From Macrobrachium rosenbergii (Eukaryota; Arthropoda; Malacostraca; Decapoda; Palaemonidae): a stretch of 64,000 nt of DNA. Where the stretch lies: contig NC_089783.1 of NCBI RefSeq assembly GCF_040412425.1, forward strand, positions 39,296,625 through 39,360,624, given 5' to 3'. Made by a program: the position numbers and the translations under genes. Every line of letters begins with the position of its first letter. Position 1 is the stretch's first letter. Under the pieces are notes generated by a model. It was not told the origin of the DNA, did not search any database, and saw only the letters and a program-made list of their open reading frames with translations. Of the stretch, positions 12,138-25,820 are shown piece by piece.

Positions 12138-13370
12138 TAAACCGTCTATGTCAATTTGTAATTTTGTGCTGAGGACGTCGCCGATGAGCGGGGAAACGGT
12201 CCATCGACAAGAATAAGTAATTGGAAAGAATCGTGAATAATTTTTCTTTATTCCTCAGAAGCTTTACTGCAGAGAAAAGGAGTATAGATAAAATTGGAGT
12301 ACCTGCGAATAATGCCACTGACTTCAACAGACATTGCAAAAAATAAAATATATAAAATAGAATTATGAGCTAAAGGTAAGATATTGGAGAAACGCCTTAA
12401 CAGTCAAAGAGAAAACCATGGAACTCAGCATCCTTCTGCAGGACAACAGTTTCTTGAGGGATGTCACCGAAGTGTGATGTCCTTCATTAAAATCTGTTGC
12501 TAGGTTTCTGCGGAATGGTGAAAGGAATACATCTAAAACAGAAAATTTACAATATCCTTGTAAGCTTATATTTCAGTTGAAAAAAATGATGAAAAATCTG
12601 ATTCATGTTTGCTACCAAATATTCTTTGCGACATCGCTTGAATAAAATGCAGATTATAATGGGAAAGATAGTACAGATAAAAATTACAAATCCAGATTAT
12701 AACTAGAAACGAAGATAACGAAAAATCTTTGAGAACCTGGACGCTTAGCAGCATAAGCCACACCTGATTTGTTTGTTTGTCTTTGTTGGTATTTATCTCA
12801 TTGGCTACCTTTTACAATGAATTTCAAATGAGTTTATATAGGATCTAGCTGAATCTCTTACTTGAAGGAAATTTTCGTTTTTTTCTGTTAGTGTTTATGC
12901 TATTTTTGCGTCATTTTTAGAAGTCATCCTGTTTCTTTCACAACTCAGTTAATGTTCGTTTCAGTACCTAATTTCTTTTCGCATCCCTCACCAGATTATG
13001 TGCTGGAGTAGTTTTCAGGAATTCGTATTAATATCTGTCAAAATTTTTACACAAAGGGAAGCAGAGCTGGATAATATACGAAGGGCTCCTCAATCTCTTT
13101 CTGGCTAGATGGTTATTTTTTTTTCTAGCCTTTTACTTTCCGTGGAAAACGATCCTGAAAGTGAACTTTTATTATTTCTTAATCAGATGGATGTTTTGTG
13201 CTTTCTTTCCCTCAAGACGTATAACCGCACATAATTGTTAACTTCTATGCCAATACATACGTATTCCCAAATCAGACTATATTTTATACAATACAAGGTT
13301 GATATTTAAAACCCCGACTCCCGAGTCGATCGGTCATGTTGGAATCTGCAGATCATACATGATATTAAGT
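12138..13370. other. Apparently unique AT-rich sequence, 1.2 kb
   Basis: Two minus-strand frames of 62 and 65 codons have no recognisable motif. No repeats or RNA genes were seen. Confidence 0.5.
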
Positions 13371-13641
13371 ATACCATAGTTTTACCAGACCACTGAGCTG
13401 ATTAACAGCTCTCCTAGGGCTGTCCCGAAGGATTAGACTTATTTAACGTGGCTAAGAACCAATTAGTTACTTAGCAACGGGACCTACAGCTTATTGTGGA
13501 ATCCGAACCACATTATAGCGAGAAATAAATTTCTGTCACCAGAAATAAATTTCTCTAATCTTCATTAGCCGGCCGGAGACTCGAACTCGGGCCTAGCGAG
13601 CGCTAGGCCACAACTCTACCGACTCTGCCAACGAAGAGCTA
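13371..13641 (-). mobile_element. tRNA-derived SINE (~270 bp)
   Basis: On the minus strand an A-box (TGGCAGAGTCGG, plus coordinates 13619-13630) and a B-box (GAGTTCGAGTCTC, 13576-13588) lie at tRNA spacing. The body contains TTTATTTCTCGCTATAATGT and ends in AGCTCAGTGGTCTGGTAAAA. Internal tRNA promoter boxes plus an unrelated body are the definition of a SINE. I recall very similar sequences in decapod genomes, but could not check this here. A tail fragment of the same family lies at 6490-6532. Confidence 0.85.
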
Positions 13642-13999
13642 TACGAAAGATAATAATATGAAGTAAAACAGATTTTCTTTATAATATTCATCCCTTCGAC
13701 ATTTCCCTGAAGAAACGGTTTCCATTTTAATTTTTACATAAACAAGCAAATGTCTGCCTACACTCAGGATTTTTACGCCAGAATATTTTTTCATATGGAT
13801 AGAATTTAATTGCAATTTGATTTAAAATATGCTACAAAACATAAATCAAATATGTACTTTGTCGACATAGCCACAAAAATATCATCAGTAGAAGGCCATG
13901 ATCTCAATAATTGATAGCCAGGAATTTTAATGATAAAATTAAGAACCCTCAAAAAAAAAAAAAACTTTTATTTCAGTTTGCCTTTGGAGAGCGTTTGCG

Positions 14000-14052
14000 C
14001 TTGACCAACAACGACAACGACAACGACAACAACAACAACAAAAAAAAAAACC
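14000..14052. repeat. (ACGACA)/(ACA)n and A-run
   Basis: Short hexamer/trimer run AACGACAACGACAACGACAA followed by ACA repeats and ten A's. Confidence 0.8.
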
Positions 14053-14238
14053 ATCAAAGACTAGTGATGAATTTTTATCCCCACGAACTTCGCGGAGTTT
14101 ATGCAGATGAGAAAAGTTGGGAACACGTCCCAGAAACGACGGTGCTTCTCCATCATAGTTAACGCGTTGGCCAACATTCGTCCCTTTTCAGAATGGAAAT
14201 GTATGCATGCGTTAACGTATGTATACGTATGTAGTAGT

Positions 14239-14394
<156 letters not shown>

Positions 14395-14657
14395 CAGAGG
14401 GTTTACTCGTTTCAATTTGTCGAATCATCTATGTTTTCTTTATGATTTGTTTGCAGAGTGACTTCTAATTCATTCAAATCATATACGTTTCTTTCATAAA
14501 TTCTTTGCCAAGTATCATATAGGTTATTCTGGGTGAGAAGGTCACCGCCAGTATAAGGTTACAGTTATATTGTACCATGAATGCAAAAACCCCATCTGTT
14601 AGCAGTAATACTTTTAGAAATTATCGAAACTATAGACTGTCAAGCACCCATTATAAC

Positions 14658-14659
<2 letters not shown>

Positions 14660-14728
<69 letters not shown>
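14660..14728. repeat. (GA)n microsatellite
   Basis: Pure GA run of about 68 bp. Confidence 0.97.
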
Positions 14729-14731
<3 letters not shown>

Positions 14732-15120
14732 AAATCAATGTTCCAATGGCTCCGGTCTTAGGTTATGGCAGTTTCTATCTTGAATTTTGAATGTTGAAAT
14801 TTTCTAGGGATTTAGTGACTTGTTATACTTAGGAATAACTTTTCGTTATGCAAAGTCTTAGTCTACGTGATATAAATTTGTGTAGATGTTGCCGTCTCCA
14901 TAACAACTGTAGTTGAATTCGTAGCTAGGGCAGTCGTTCTAATTGCGATAAATCTTACTAAATTATATTGAGATAACCTAGACTTTGCTATTTGGTGTTA
15001 TTCATATCGGTAAGTTTATCCTATTCATAAAGGGCAATAATGTGGTCATGTGTTAGATATTAATTGGGCAGAACACTGAGCGAGCAATAAGCCACATGGT
15101 CAAATAACTTGCTTAATTTT

Positions 15121-15556
15121 TGTTTTCTGGAAAAGAAAACTATTGTGCCGGCTTTGTCTGTCCGTCTGCACTTTTTCCTGTCAGCACTTTTTCTGTCCGC
15201 CCTCAGATCTTAAAAACTACTGAGGTTAGGGGGCTGCAAATTGGTATGTTGATCATTCTCCCTCCAATCATCAAACATACCAAACTGCAGCCCTCTAGCT
15301 TCAGTAGATTTTATTTTATTTAAGGTTCAGTAGTTTTTATTTTATTTAAGGTTAAATTTAGCCATAATTGTGCATCTGGCAACGATAAAGGATAGGCCAC
15401 CACCGGGCCGTGGGTAAAGTTTCATTGGCCGCGGCTCATACAGCATTACACTGAGACCACCGAAAGATAGATCTGTTTTCGGTGGCCTTGATTATACGAT
15501 GTACAGAAAACTCGATAGCGCCGAAGAAACTTCGGTGCATTTTTTACTGTTTGTTA
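15121..15556 (+). mobile_element. HLE copy 6, near full length with internal duplication
   Basis: Runs from TTTTCTGGAAAAGAAAACTA to the terminal hairpin and ATTTTTTACTGTTTG. A 28-bp tandem duplication (TTCAGTAGTTTTTATTTTAT type) at about 15299-15352 follows the central palindrome. One base is missing from the usual ACTTG end. Confidence 0.92.
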
Positions 15557-16564
15557 TTAACACTCACCTTGGGTTCTTGGTAGTCAATGCCAATTTGTGT
15601 AACGATAATACAAGTTATTGCCTCATAACTTCTATAAGTAATCCTGTTGGTAGGAAAATGATTACTGCAGTTTTTAGTTTTATGCAGTACATTTTTTTTT
15701 ATAAGGGTAGCAGCTTTTCACGCAAAATCTTTCATTCCAAATTCCTTAGACTGTCCATAATATTATAAGGTTCCCGATTAGTATCAATATAGATTTAGTT
15801 TCCCGAACTTTGTTCCTGGACTATCCGGCCAATGCTTTCTTATAATTTGAAAGTTAATTACTAAAACATTACCAACTGGTTAATCAAGAAACCGACGCAG
15901 TACAAATTCTAAGGAAATCTGTGTCTTAGCCTTGTTTCTATCATTCACAGAATACTCTCCCTCTCTCTGGAAATTATTCATATTGCTGATTCAATGAGCA
16001 ATAGATGATCTATAATTAACGTATAAATCCCTTGAAAATTTAGCAAAGAATAGACCATACAGGGTGCCTTCTTCAAGGGATTTTATAACATGTCCACTGA
16101 AATTTTTTTATTCGTTATTTACAAACACTTCAGAGTGAATAGCGTGTAAAAATAAATGAATACTACTATTATAAGAGGAAAAAATAGTGGATTTTTGAAA
16201 AATGTGAGTGGAGTCCCCCTGACATTTTTCTAAAATGCATGATGAGAGAAGCAGAAACAAAAGTTTGCAGTTTAACTTTTTGTTGATTGTGCTGCTGAAT
16301 CTTTAATAATGGAAACGATTCTGTAGTGATTACAGCTATCATGTTTGGACGAAAGGGAATGATTCAGTAGCGATTCAGGTTAAGTTTTATCTGTTAAGCT
16401 TTTCTGGTATTCATCAGAGCTCCTCTATTGTGACTTTTGAATAATACCGTACCTCCCTGGTCTTTTTAACAATGTACAGAACTCTTTTTCTCCCTCTCTC
16501 AAGGCCCTTCAAAAAAGTTCCTCTCTCTCTCTCAAACACACACACACTGCCTTACAGAGAAGTT

Positions 16565-16566
<2 letters not shown>
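15557..16566. other. Apparently unique AT-rich sequence
   Basis: One kb without frames of note; a short CT/CA-rich stretch at 16490-16550 leads into the next microsatellite. Confidence 0.5.

Positions 16567-16631
<65 letters not shown>
16567..16631. repeat. (CT)n microsatellite
   Basis: Pure CT run of about 65 bp. Confidence 0.97.
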
Positions 16632-16634
<3 letters not shown>

Positions 16635-17990
16635 CATAATGAATACTTATAAACTTCTTTTCATGTTAAAGTTTGTCTAATCCTGCATCTGTGTTTATTA
16701 ATTTATTTACGTTCCATGTCTATCTTATTTTATGATCCTATAAAATGATGCAGTTAAGAGCTTTACGCTGTTTATAATTTCTCATTAACATGAACGATTA
16801 CAAATTGTGGAAAAATAACAAATAAATGGTAGGATTAACGGGAATGAGAAAGAAACGGTGCAGAAACAGAAAGGACGAGAGATGATTCATTCAATTTATG
16901 ACTTATAATAAATCCCTCGAATTCAGGATTCAGAGGATATAAGTCAGAGATCCTGCGAAAAAATCCGATGATACATTTAAAGGATGAAATCTGGTTATTG
17001 AATAATATTGCATCTAAATCACTTTGGAGTTCTTGAAAAACTAACGCACTCGGGACATCAATAAGCAAAATATGAGCTGTTGGAACGGATGAGAGATGTA
17101 AGGTTTTCCTTCACGGTGACATATGAATAAAAACTTTATGAAAGATTGGTATATCATTCGCTTTGTTCATTATTCAGAATTTATGAGGACTTCGCGAGAC
17201 GTGGTCAAGTGGGGAAAAAAATGAAAAGTACATTAGCACACAACCAAAAAGAACAAAGGAATGGACGAAAAAGGAGAGCGGTGGATTTTGTTTGAAACCA
17301 AGGAACATGCAAACGAATACCAACATTATAAAAGGTAACAGGAATATTAGGAGAGTTAAGGCCTAATAGAAAGAGGAATGAAAAGAAAGACAGAGAATGA
17401 GTTTCGAAACTAGAGCGGAGATAAAAAAAATAAATTACCTAAAACGATATATTCCATGAGACTGGATGCAAACCGTACGCAAATTTATGAAGAAATGTGA
17501 CTGTAATGTGATGAAGCAACACTGGGTAATGGACTGGAAGACAGGAAAACACAAATAATAGTTTATAATGTATGAAGAAACATAAGACAGAATGAAAAAT
17601 GTTGAGGGAGATGAGAAAGAGATAATGGAAGCTCAAAACATGATTGATGAAAACAATAAAAATAAAAGCGTCCAACTGCATATTAAGAAAGTGATCTGTA
17701 CAAGGATCTTGTAGCAATAAAAAGAAGTACAAGAAAATATCTGACAGTTCTGCAAACGCTTCATTAATCTGTTTTTAAACTTCTTTAAAATGAAACAAAA
17801 AGCTTACAAGACAGAAAATTGCTTGGATTGAACAAGGCCCTGTCTGAAAACAGCTACATCAGCATAATGAACGGGATTTCTATAAAACATTAGGGCGAGA
17901 TGACAATTAAGCACAATGTACCAAAATTTGTGAACCGTATCAAATCTTGATGGATTTTCGTAGTATGAGAAGGGAAGAAGTGGAATTCAT
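16632..17990. other. Apparently unique AT-rich sequence, 1.36 kb
   Basis: Minus-strand frames of 77 and 97 codons (16835-17068, 17439-17732) show no motif. The plus strand is purine-rich (GAAAGAGG type) between 17200 and 17750. Confidence 0.5.
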
Positions 17991-18412
<422 letters not shown>

Positions 18413-18977
18413 CTCACTCTCAGAAAGCTTAGCAGACGGACTTGTAGTCGATTACAGAAAAGCTCTAAAGAAACTACAACTCCAAAAAAAAAATTCTTAA
18501 ATTCCTGCCAGGAGATCAAGAGTAAAAGAGGAAAAAAAAATCCATCAGCCTTTAACAAGAAAAGATGTTCCGTGCCATAATTTCCTGGCGTCTCTTCCGA
18601 GGCTTCCGCCCATAAATATTGGGTCTCCCCCTTCTCACCCCCTCCACCTTCTTTGCACATTCTCTCACTTTCCAAACTGACATTGCTTTTAGACCACTAT
18701 TATCGTCTGAAAAATGTGGGTTCAGTCTCGCAAGATGAGGAGGGAGACCCATTTTTGTTCTTTAGTAAAACATACGGTTTATATTTTCTTCGGTTCATAA
18801 TGGACTGTATCTTATACAGTTCAATTTCAGCTAAATGTACCGGATGCTTATCACTTATTTTTTTCTAAAATTCATCTATATACACTTTTTCTTTGCCTAT
18901 TTTGTACTGTTGTCTTATAAGGCGTCATACAAAAGCATGTCAATTTCAGGTTGTGCTACGCCTTCAGGAACAGAATA

Positions 18978-19363
18978 AACAAGTAAAAAATGCGCAAGCG
19001 AACCTGTACAGCGTATAATCAAGGCCACCAAAAATAGATCCATCTTTATTTTGTCTCGGTATAATGCTGTATGAAACTTTAAACTTTAAACACGGCCCGG
19101 TGGTGGCCTATCCTATATAGTTGCCAGAGGCACGATTATGGCTAACTTTAACCTTAAATAAAAGAAAAAACTACTTAGGCTAGAGGGCTCCAATTTGGGT
19201 TTGTTTGATGATTGGAGGGTGGGCGATCAACATACCAATTTGCAACCGTCTAGCCTCAGTAGTTTTTAAGATCTGAGGGCGGACAGAAAAAAGTGCGGAT
19301 AGAAAAAAGTGCAGACTGACAGACCAAGCCGGCACAACAGCTTTCTTTTCACAGAAAACTAAA
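18978..19363 (-). mobile_element. HLE copy 7, reverse, worn
   Basis: On the minus strand it starts AGTTTTCTGTGAAAAGAAAG. The central palindrome is present with mismatches and the end is GCGCATTTTTTACTTG before TT. One arm of the terminal hairpin is lost (TTCGCTTGCGC remains), and the TTAAAGTTT segment is duplicated. Confidence 0.9.
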
Positions 19364-19464
19364 CTGTGAATTACCACTAAGAGAGACTACTTATTTTTGT
19401 GAAATACAAACCGAGCCATTGATCAGACCTTTGGATTCATTCATTTTACCCATGCACAATACTT

Positions 19465-19536
19465 AGGAAAAATACCGATACTACTGTAGTATCTTTTTAT
19501 AGGAAAAATACCGATACTACTGTAGTATCTCTTTAT
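19465..19536. repeat. 36-bp tandem duplication
   Basis: Two adjacent copies of AGGAAAAATACCGATACTAC plus TGTAGTATCTTTTTAT, with one difference. Each copy contains the palindrome GATACTACTGTAGTATC. Confidence 0.9.
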
Positions 19537-20457
19537 CCATCACCACAATTACTATAGCCAATATTACCTAAATGCTGTTGCTAATACAACTGATAACAGA
19601 TTCAAAATCGTCAAGAATGTAATCATAAATGAGACTAACAATGATCCCTCATTTACAAAGGATCCATAAGGCAATTAAGAAAATATGAATAAATCAAATT
19701 CTTTACAAAATATGGAAAAATTTTTAACTTTAGATTTTTATTTCAGATTGTCATTCCCAAGGTCATACCATATTTTATTAATCTGGAATTTCTTTTTAAC
19801 TAAAACATCATACCGTCATTTATTTCTTGGCTTTGAAAAAAAAAAATACCAAGATATATTCAAAATCTTTCTCAGTCACGCTCCCCAACTGTACACCTTT
19901 GTATATAGTAAAGGGACAAAGATAACAGACGAGGGAGCAATGAAAAATATATAAAAACAATAATCCATCATCAAAGCGAACAGGATTTGAGCGAATAAAG
20001 AAAACCTGATACATCAGGAATATTATTGGGAAGTCTTCCTTCCCCTTTCGTTTAAAGGAATTCGATTAATTAAATGGGAAAGAAATTACGATTTGTAACC
20101 AATAAATAATAGACGAATATTTCACCGTAATTTTATTTTAGAATGAATGAATAAATCATGATATTTAGAGTGTAAAGCTCAGTATGGGGGACAATTTTAG
20201 CCAAACATTACTAAAGATTGAAAAAAGGGAGTTGCAATGGTTGGATAGCAACGTAAAGATACCCAAAAAATATATGAAATTAAGTAACAAATGATCCAAA
20301 GAAATGATGGTAAGAGAGGTTGAACAGCAAATAGGAAGAAAGAAAGGTGGAATGGAGGCAAAGTAAATAGATAGAAAGCTTACACACTCTTTAGAATTTT
20401 TCAAAAAATGGACCAAAGATACAGTACAACTGAAATTATTTCTTTGTTGGTCATTCG

Positions 20458-20461
<4 letters not shown>
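19537..20461. other. Apparently unique AT-rich sequence
   Basis: Plus-strand frame of 89 codons at 19685-19954 and minus frames of 64 and 83 codons; none has a recognisable domain. Confidence 0.5.
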
Positions 20462-20533
<72 letters not shown>

Positions 20534-20595
20534 AAGGTATTTTTACATTAACGTATTTCCCCAAGAATTATTAGCAGAGCTGAGTAAGAATAGAA

Positions 20596-20675
<80 letters not shown>

Positions 20676-20737
20676 AACGAATTTTTACTTATAAGTATTT
20701 TCATGAGAATCATTAGCGAAACTAAGAACGACTAGAA

Positions 20738-20817
<80 letters not shown>

Positions 20818-20877
20818 TTCACTTTTACATAAACGTACGTCCCTTAGAATCATTGATAGATCTGAGAAGAACTAGTA

Positions 20878-20957
<80 letters not shown>

Positions 20958-21017
20958 TTCACTTTTACATAAACGTACGTCCCTTAGAATCATTGATAGA
21001 TCTGAGAAGAACTAGTA

Positions 21018-21100
<83 letters not shown>

Positions 21101-21153
21101 TTGCATATAAGTATTTCCACGAGGATTATTAGCAAAACTAAGTACGACTACAA

Positions 21154-21220
<67 letters not shown>
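20462..21220. repeat. Compound satellite: six (GA)n blocks alternating with a ~70-bp spacer
   Basis: GA tracts of 64-76 bp at about 20462-20530, 20600-20672, 20742-20812, 20881-20953, 21021-21095 and 21157-21220 are separated by homologous 61-70-bp spacers. The spacers share TTTTTACAT / TTTTACATAA, AATCATT and GAAC(G)ACTA(G)AAGTTGAGAG. The period is about 136-142 bp. The third and fourth spacers (20812-20880 and 20952-21020) look identical, implying recent amplification of that unit. Confidence 0.93.
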
Positions 21221-21223
<3 letters not shown>

Positions 21224-21357
21224 CAAGCGTCTTTAAAAGAAAATCTGCATTAATTGCAGGGAGACTCGACAAGGATCCTCTCCAACACTGACTTCCTCTC
21301 TAATTACTTCATTGTTAAGTCCTTGGAATGGATTCGGTTTATGAAGTTCTCCTTCCA

Positions 21358-21670
21358 GTGGAATGGAATGGAATATAGAATTTAGGCCAAAGGCCAAGCA
21401 CTGGGACCTATGAGGTCATTCAGCGCTGAAAGGAAAATAGAGAGTAGAAAGGTTTGAAAGGTGTAACGGGAAGAAACCTCGCAGCTGCACCATGAAATAA
21501 TTGTTAGGAGAGGGTGGATAGCAAGAAGGAAGAAAGAGAATATGAACAGAGGTACAGTAAAAGGAATGGAAGGGGTTGCAGCTAGAGGCCGATGAGACAC
21601 TGCAAAGAACCTTAAGTAATGCCTACAGTGCACCGCGTGAGGTGCACTGACGGCATTACCCTCCTATGAG
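21358..21670 (+). mobile_element. Dispersed repeat of decapod type, ~310 bp, class uncertain
   Basis: Begins GGAATGGAATATAGAATTTA, includes GGCCAAAGGCCAAGC, GACCTATGAGGTCATTCAGC and GGTACAGTAAAAGGAATGG, and closes with CAGTGCACCGCGTGAGGTGC, whose GTGCACC/GGTGCAC arms form a 7-bp stem with a 6-base loop. I recall this sequence as a common interspersed repeat in decapod crustaceans. No tRNA boxes, coding frame or terminal repeats were seen, so SINE or LINE-tail origin is undecided. Confidence 0.6.
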
Positions 21671-21929
21671 GTCTGTCAGTGGAAGGCAGTCAAGTCACTC
21701 CAAGAACCAAGATTCAGACTAACTTCGAGATGGTAATTTCATTAGTCGAGGAATATCGGAATGAAATTGGGGCGAGGAATAAAGGAAAGAACACATTCAA
21801 AAATACTGACATACAGTAAGTCTGTTGGACCAATAATACCACAGTAGGTCAAGATTAACACCATCTTAATGAGACAGGGCGAAGCGGGAAAAGGCGCGCG
21901 AATTCTGGTATCTGAATGCTGTAAAATTA

Positions 21930-22094
<165 letters not shown>

Positions 22095-22241
22095 TAACTT
22101 TTCCACTTACACAGTTTTCTGTTCATTAATACAATTACTAAGGATACTTGACAATGAGGACTGTTAGTCCTGGAAAGCTTGTAACTTTCCTCGAATAAAT
22201 ATCTCCGCTAGATACCACCCAGTTTTCATGAAGTCCTGTTA

Positions 22242-22242
<1 letters not shown>

Positions 22243-22336
<94 letters not shown>

Positions 22337-22338
22337 TA

Positions 22339-22370
<32 letters not shown>
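22243..22370. repeat. (AT)n microsatellite with AATATTATAGT interruption
   Basis: Two AT arrays of about 88 and 31 bp either side of a short interruption at about 22330-22340. Confidence 0.97.
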
Positions 22371-22372
<2 letters not shown>

Positions 22373-23109
22373 CAATTGAGTACGATACAGCTGGTTAAGC
22401 AAATACTTACGGAAAAGCATTCATGGAAGGGAACTGGCATTTCGGTGTCTTCAGCTTGTTCCCAAGGCGCTCAGACTGAATGTAAACAACGGCTGCATCT
22501 GTAGCACAGACCTGGCCAAGTAAATATATATGAAAATGTTGGTAGCTGAGCAAAAATATATACATAGTAAACAATGGAATATCATCGGTGTTTTATTAAA
22601 TATGGAGACAATCATCCCCCGTGATAAAAACAAAGGAAAATGGAATGAAATATTTATCTTCTCCAGAAAAAGAAAATGTTTCACTCATGGAAAAATAACA
22701 CTGTGAATTTCATTCTGTTATTGCACAGTAGAATGAAATAAAAAAAGAGAAAAAAAGCATATGTATATGAATATTTCTTCACATCTTACCCTTGAGCAGT
22801 TCCTATAAAGTATTAATGAATATGAACGTAATAATCATGTACTACCAGGTTCTAATGATAACTATTCTTAATAAACGTAAAGAAATGTATCTTCAAAGAG
22901 TGACTGTAGGTGAATAATCAGTGTCCTCTCTACATTGACTGTGATAGCTACATCAATGTTCTAAGAAAATGCGGCCTTAAAAGAATTGCAATATAATACA
23001 ATCTATGTGTATAATTTGCTTTTGTATCGTAAATCTTAAACTGACTGATAAACAGGTAGATAGGTAGACAGATAAAGAGCCTGTTTACTACGTCTCTCTC
23101 CATGCCTTT
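22371..23109. other. Apparently unique AT-rich sequence
   Basis: Only a 77-codon minus-strand frame (22451-22684) without known motifs. Confidence 0.5.
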
Positions 23110-23118
23110 ACACACACA

Positions 23119-23175
<57 letters not shown>
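23110..23175. repeat. (CA)n-(CT)n microsatellite
   Basis: Short CA run followed by about 55 bp of CT. Confidence 0.97.
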
Positions 23176-23178
<3 letters not shown>

Positions 23179-23395
23179 TTCCATCCACTACTAGAATTGC
23201 TCTTCAGAAACAGTCAGACATCTGGTACCTTTCATTTCTGTAAGTTCCTCGTTCAAAGGAGCGTTGCTCTTTTTTTCATGCATACACATTTCTGCTATCC
23301 TTCAGAATACGTCGGGAGTTGAATGAATTTTACTACCCTTCTTAATGGGAAAGCATTTTTTAAAAAGGTGATATATATGCACACCCACACATATA

Positions 23396-23580
<185 letters not shown>

Positions 23581-25820
23581 TCAATACAGTGGCTTCCATT
23601 ATATTTTTTTCCCCAAATTTTACAATTATTTTTAGGCATAATCTTTTCAGGTTATTCATGAACTGAGTCCACTCCTAAAGTAAAATTAGATAAAGGGATT
23701 ATATTCCTTTTCAATGCCATAATAGTTTTTCTCCCGTTTTCATCATACAACGTTTTATGCCCTTTAGTCCTGCTAAGTATAATTCGGACTAAAATTTTTT
23801 ACAAATGTCAAATGGAAAGTAATTATTTCTTGCAAACTTAATATTCTGAAATAGAATCAACACCCAGGTGCTAAAAACTATATTATTATTTTTGACATGA
23901 GATGACCTTGCGCTTCAGTGAATCTATTGTTAAGCCGGAGTAAATCACGTGACGTCGTCTCTCGCTCTCTTAATTACAGAAAAAGCAAGCTATTATGTAA
24001 ATGCCTTTCGATTTTCAGTTTTTTGGTACCCTGTTCGAGAAACTCTCCTGTCTTTTTTTTCTGATGTTTATTTGTCTTACATTTCCATACGTAAACGGGT
24101 GGCTCATTATAATTATGCTGAAAGAATCATGAATGGTGTCCACTATTAAATCTGTTCAATAACACATTTCTCTTTACATCGCTCTTTTTTGTCGGTACAC
24201 ACTGCATCTAATACTATTTCCTTTCGGTTCTTTTCATAACGAAACCTAGTTCCATAACTTGACTTCGATATCCTCTTTTTTTTTCAATATTATATAAGGC
24301 ATCATTATGTTAAGTTCCTCTACTACTAAGCGTTAAATTATCTGCCTTTGTTCATACCTAAGTAAGCTCCAACTCTCTTTTCCCATGTATACTGTATTCA
24401 CCCTACTCCCATTTACGCTAATCATTTTTCTCCCTTTCTTTAACAGGGTCCTTCTCAACCCCACTTCCGAATTAGTCACTGGTAAAAAATTCGCGTGTTT
24501 TTCTCGTATCATAGACCCGATCCCTTCCTCTTGCTCAAGTATTTATGTGATTCCCTTTATTAAACCTTTAAGCGCTTCCTTGCCTCCTTTTTCTTTCTGG
24601 GACTGGCCAGATATTTTTTTTTCTTTTTGTTGGTGGGGGAGGGCAGGGGAGTGGGGAGGAGACCTTTTACGCTTTACTGTGTATTCGTGTGTGCGTGTGT
24701 GTGTGTGTTTAATGTACAAAGGGAGCGTTTTCATTTTTTTTTTTTTTTACCTTTTTGATATGTGGCTGAGACCCTTCACAACTGTTTCTTCCTTTTTAAT
24801 TTTTGAGAATACGTCTTTTGTATTTTTTTTTACTACGGATAAAATCCATTCTCACCAGGAAGCTCCATTAAAAAAAAACACCGATTACCCTTGAATAAGA
24901 TCATAAGACATAGCATTTTCCATCTTCAGAAGAGTTTGCACAAAGAGTGAAGGATATTAAGGAAGTAAGGTCATTAGAAACGAGTCCATCTGACCTTATG
25001 ATTGGGTACACTAACCGTAATTTAAGGATAGTGTTTGTGAGCTGGTTTTATCGTCCATTAAACGGCCAAGAGGTTAAGTCAATCAGCAGAAACAGGATTA
25101 AATATTGATGTGACTCATTTAAAGATAAGGCTCTTTCCGGACAGGAAAAAACAATTTCTTGTTTTCTTTGCAAGTTCAAGTTCTGCAGACTTACATGAAC
25201 TAGGCTTCTACCCGTCTACTACCCTGATTCTTCTCGTATTTGGGGTAATCTACTTACTAGACATAAATGTGGCTGACTGGAATAATCGTTTCACTTAACT
25301 ACAGAGATGGAACTAGAGAAACATGTTATCATGCACTATCGCCTTGTGGAACGTAAATAAAATCTCGATGTTTACTGTTTATGTTTTGCAATGCCAGCAG
25401 CTACAACTAGTTCTTGACGTGTACGTAATAAATGATCTAAAGCACATATCTTTGGAACAATAATTCTTACAAATAGAAAACTATTTATAATTATTAATAT
25501 GCAGAACAAAATGATTGCGCTATGAACTTACTTTTCTATTAAAATACTGATGTTTCATTTCAGAATGATACCAACTATTAATTATGGAACTGAGTGTTTC
25601 TTATGAGCCCAGTTCTAAAAGACCACCTTTGAATTTAATTAAAACAACAATATCCCCTGTCAAAACTTTTAGAACTACATAACAAAGCAAGCTTATATAT
25701 GGATCTTCTTCATAATAAGGCAAGATTAAAAATTTACTTTTGAAGATCAAAGGAAAATCCTCATTTTCTAAAAGTGAAATGAGGAGGATTCCCTCTTCAA
25801 ATGAGCAGCAAAGCTAAGAA
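23581..25820. other. Longest apparently unique stretch in the window, 2.2 kb
   Basis: A 169-codon plus-strand frame (24385-24894) is rich in F, L, S and P from T- and C-rich DNA and contains poly-F runs from T tracts. I do not consider it a gene. No repeat family or RNA gene was recognised. Confidence 0.5.

Noticed and set aside
20462..21220. CRISPR-like array (repeats alternating with spacers)
   Set aside because: The repeats are pure GA of varying length, the spacers are homologous to each other, and the DNA is animal; it is a compound satellite.
24385..24894. 169-codon plus-strand frame
   Set aside because: Composition is dominated by F, L, S and P from T/C-rich DNA with T-run phenylalanine tracts; no domain, and a second frame is open opposite it.
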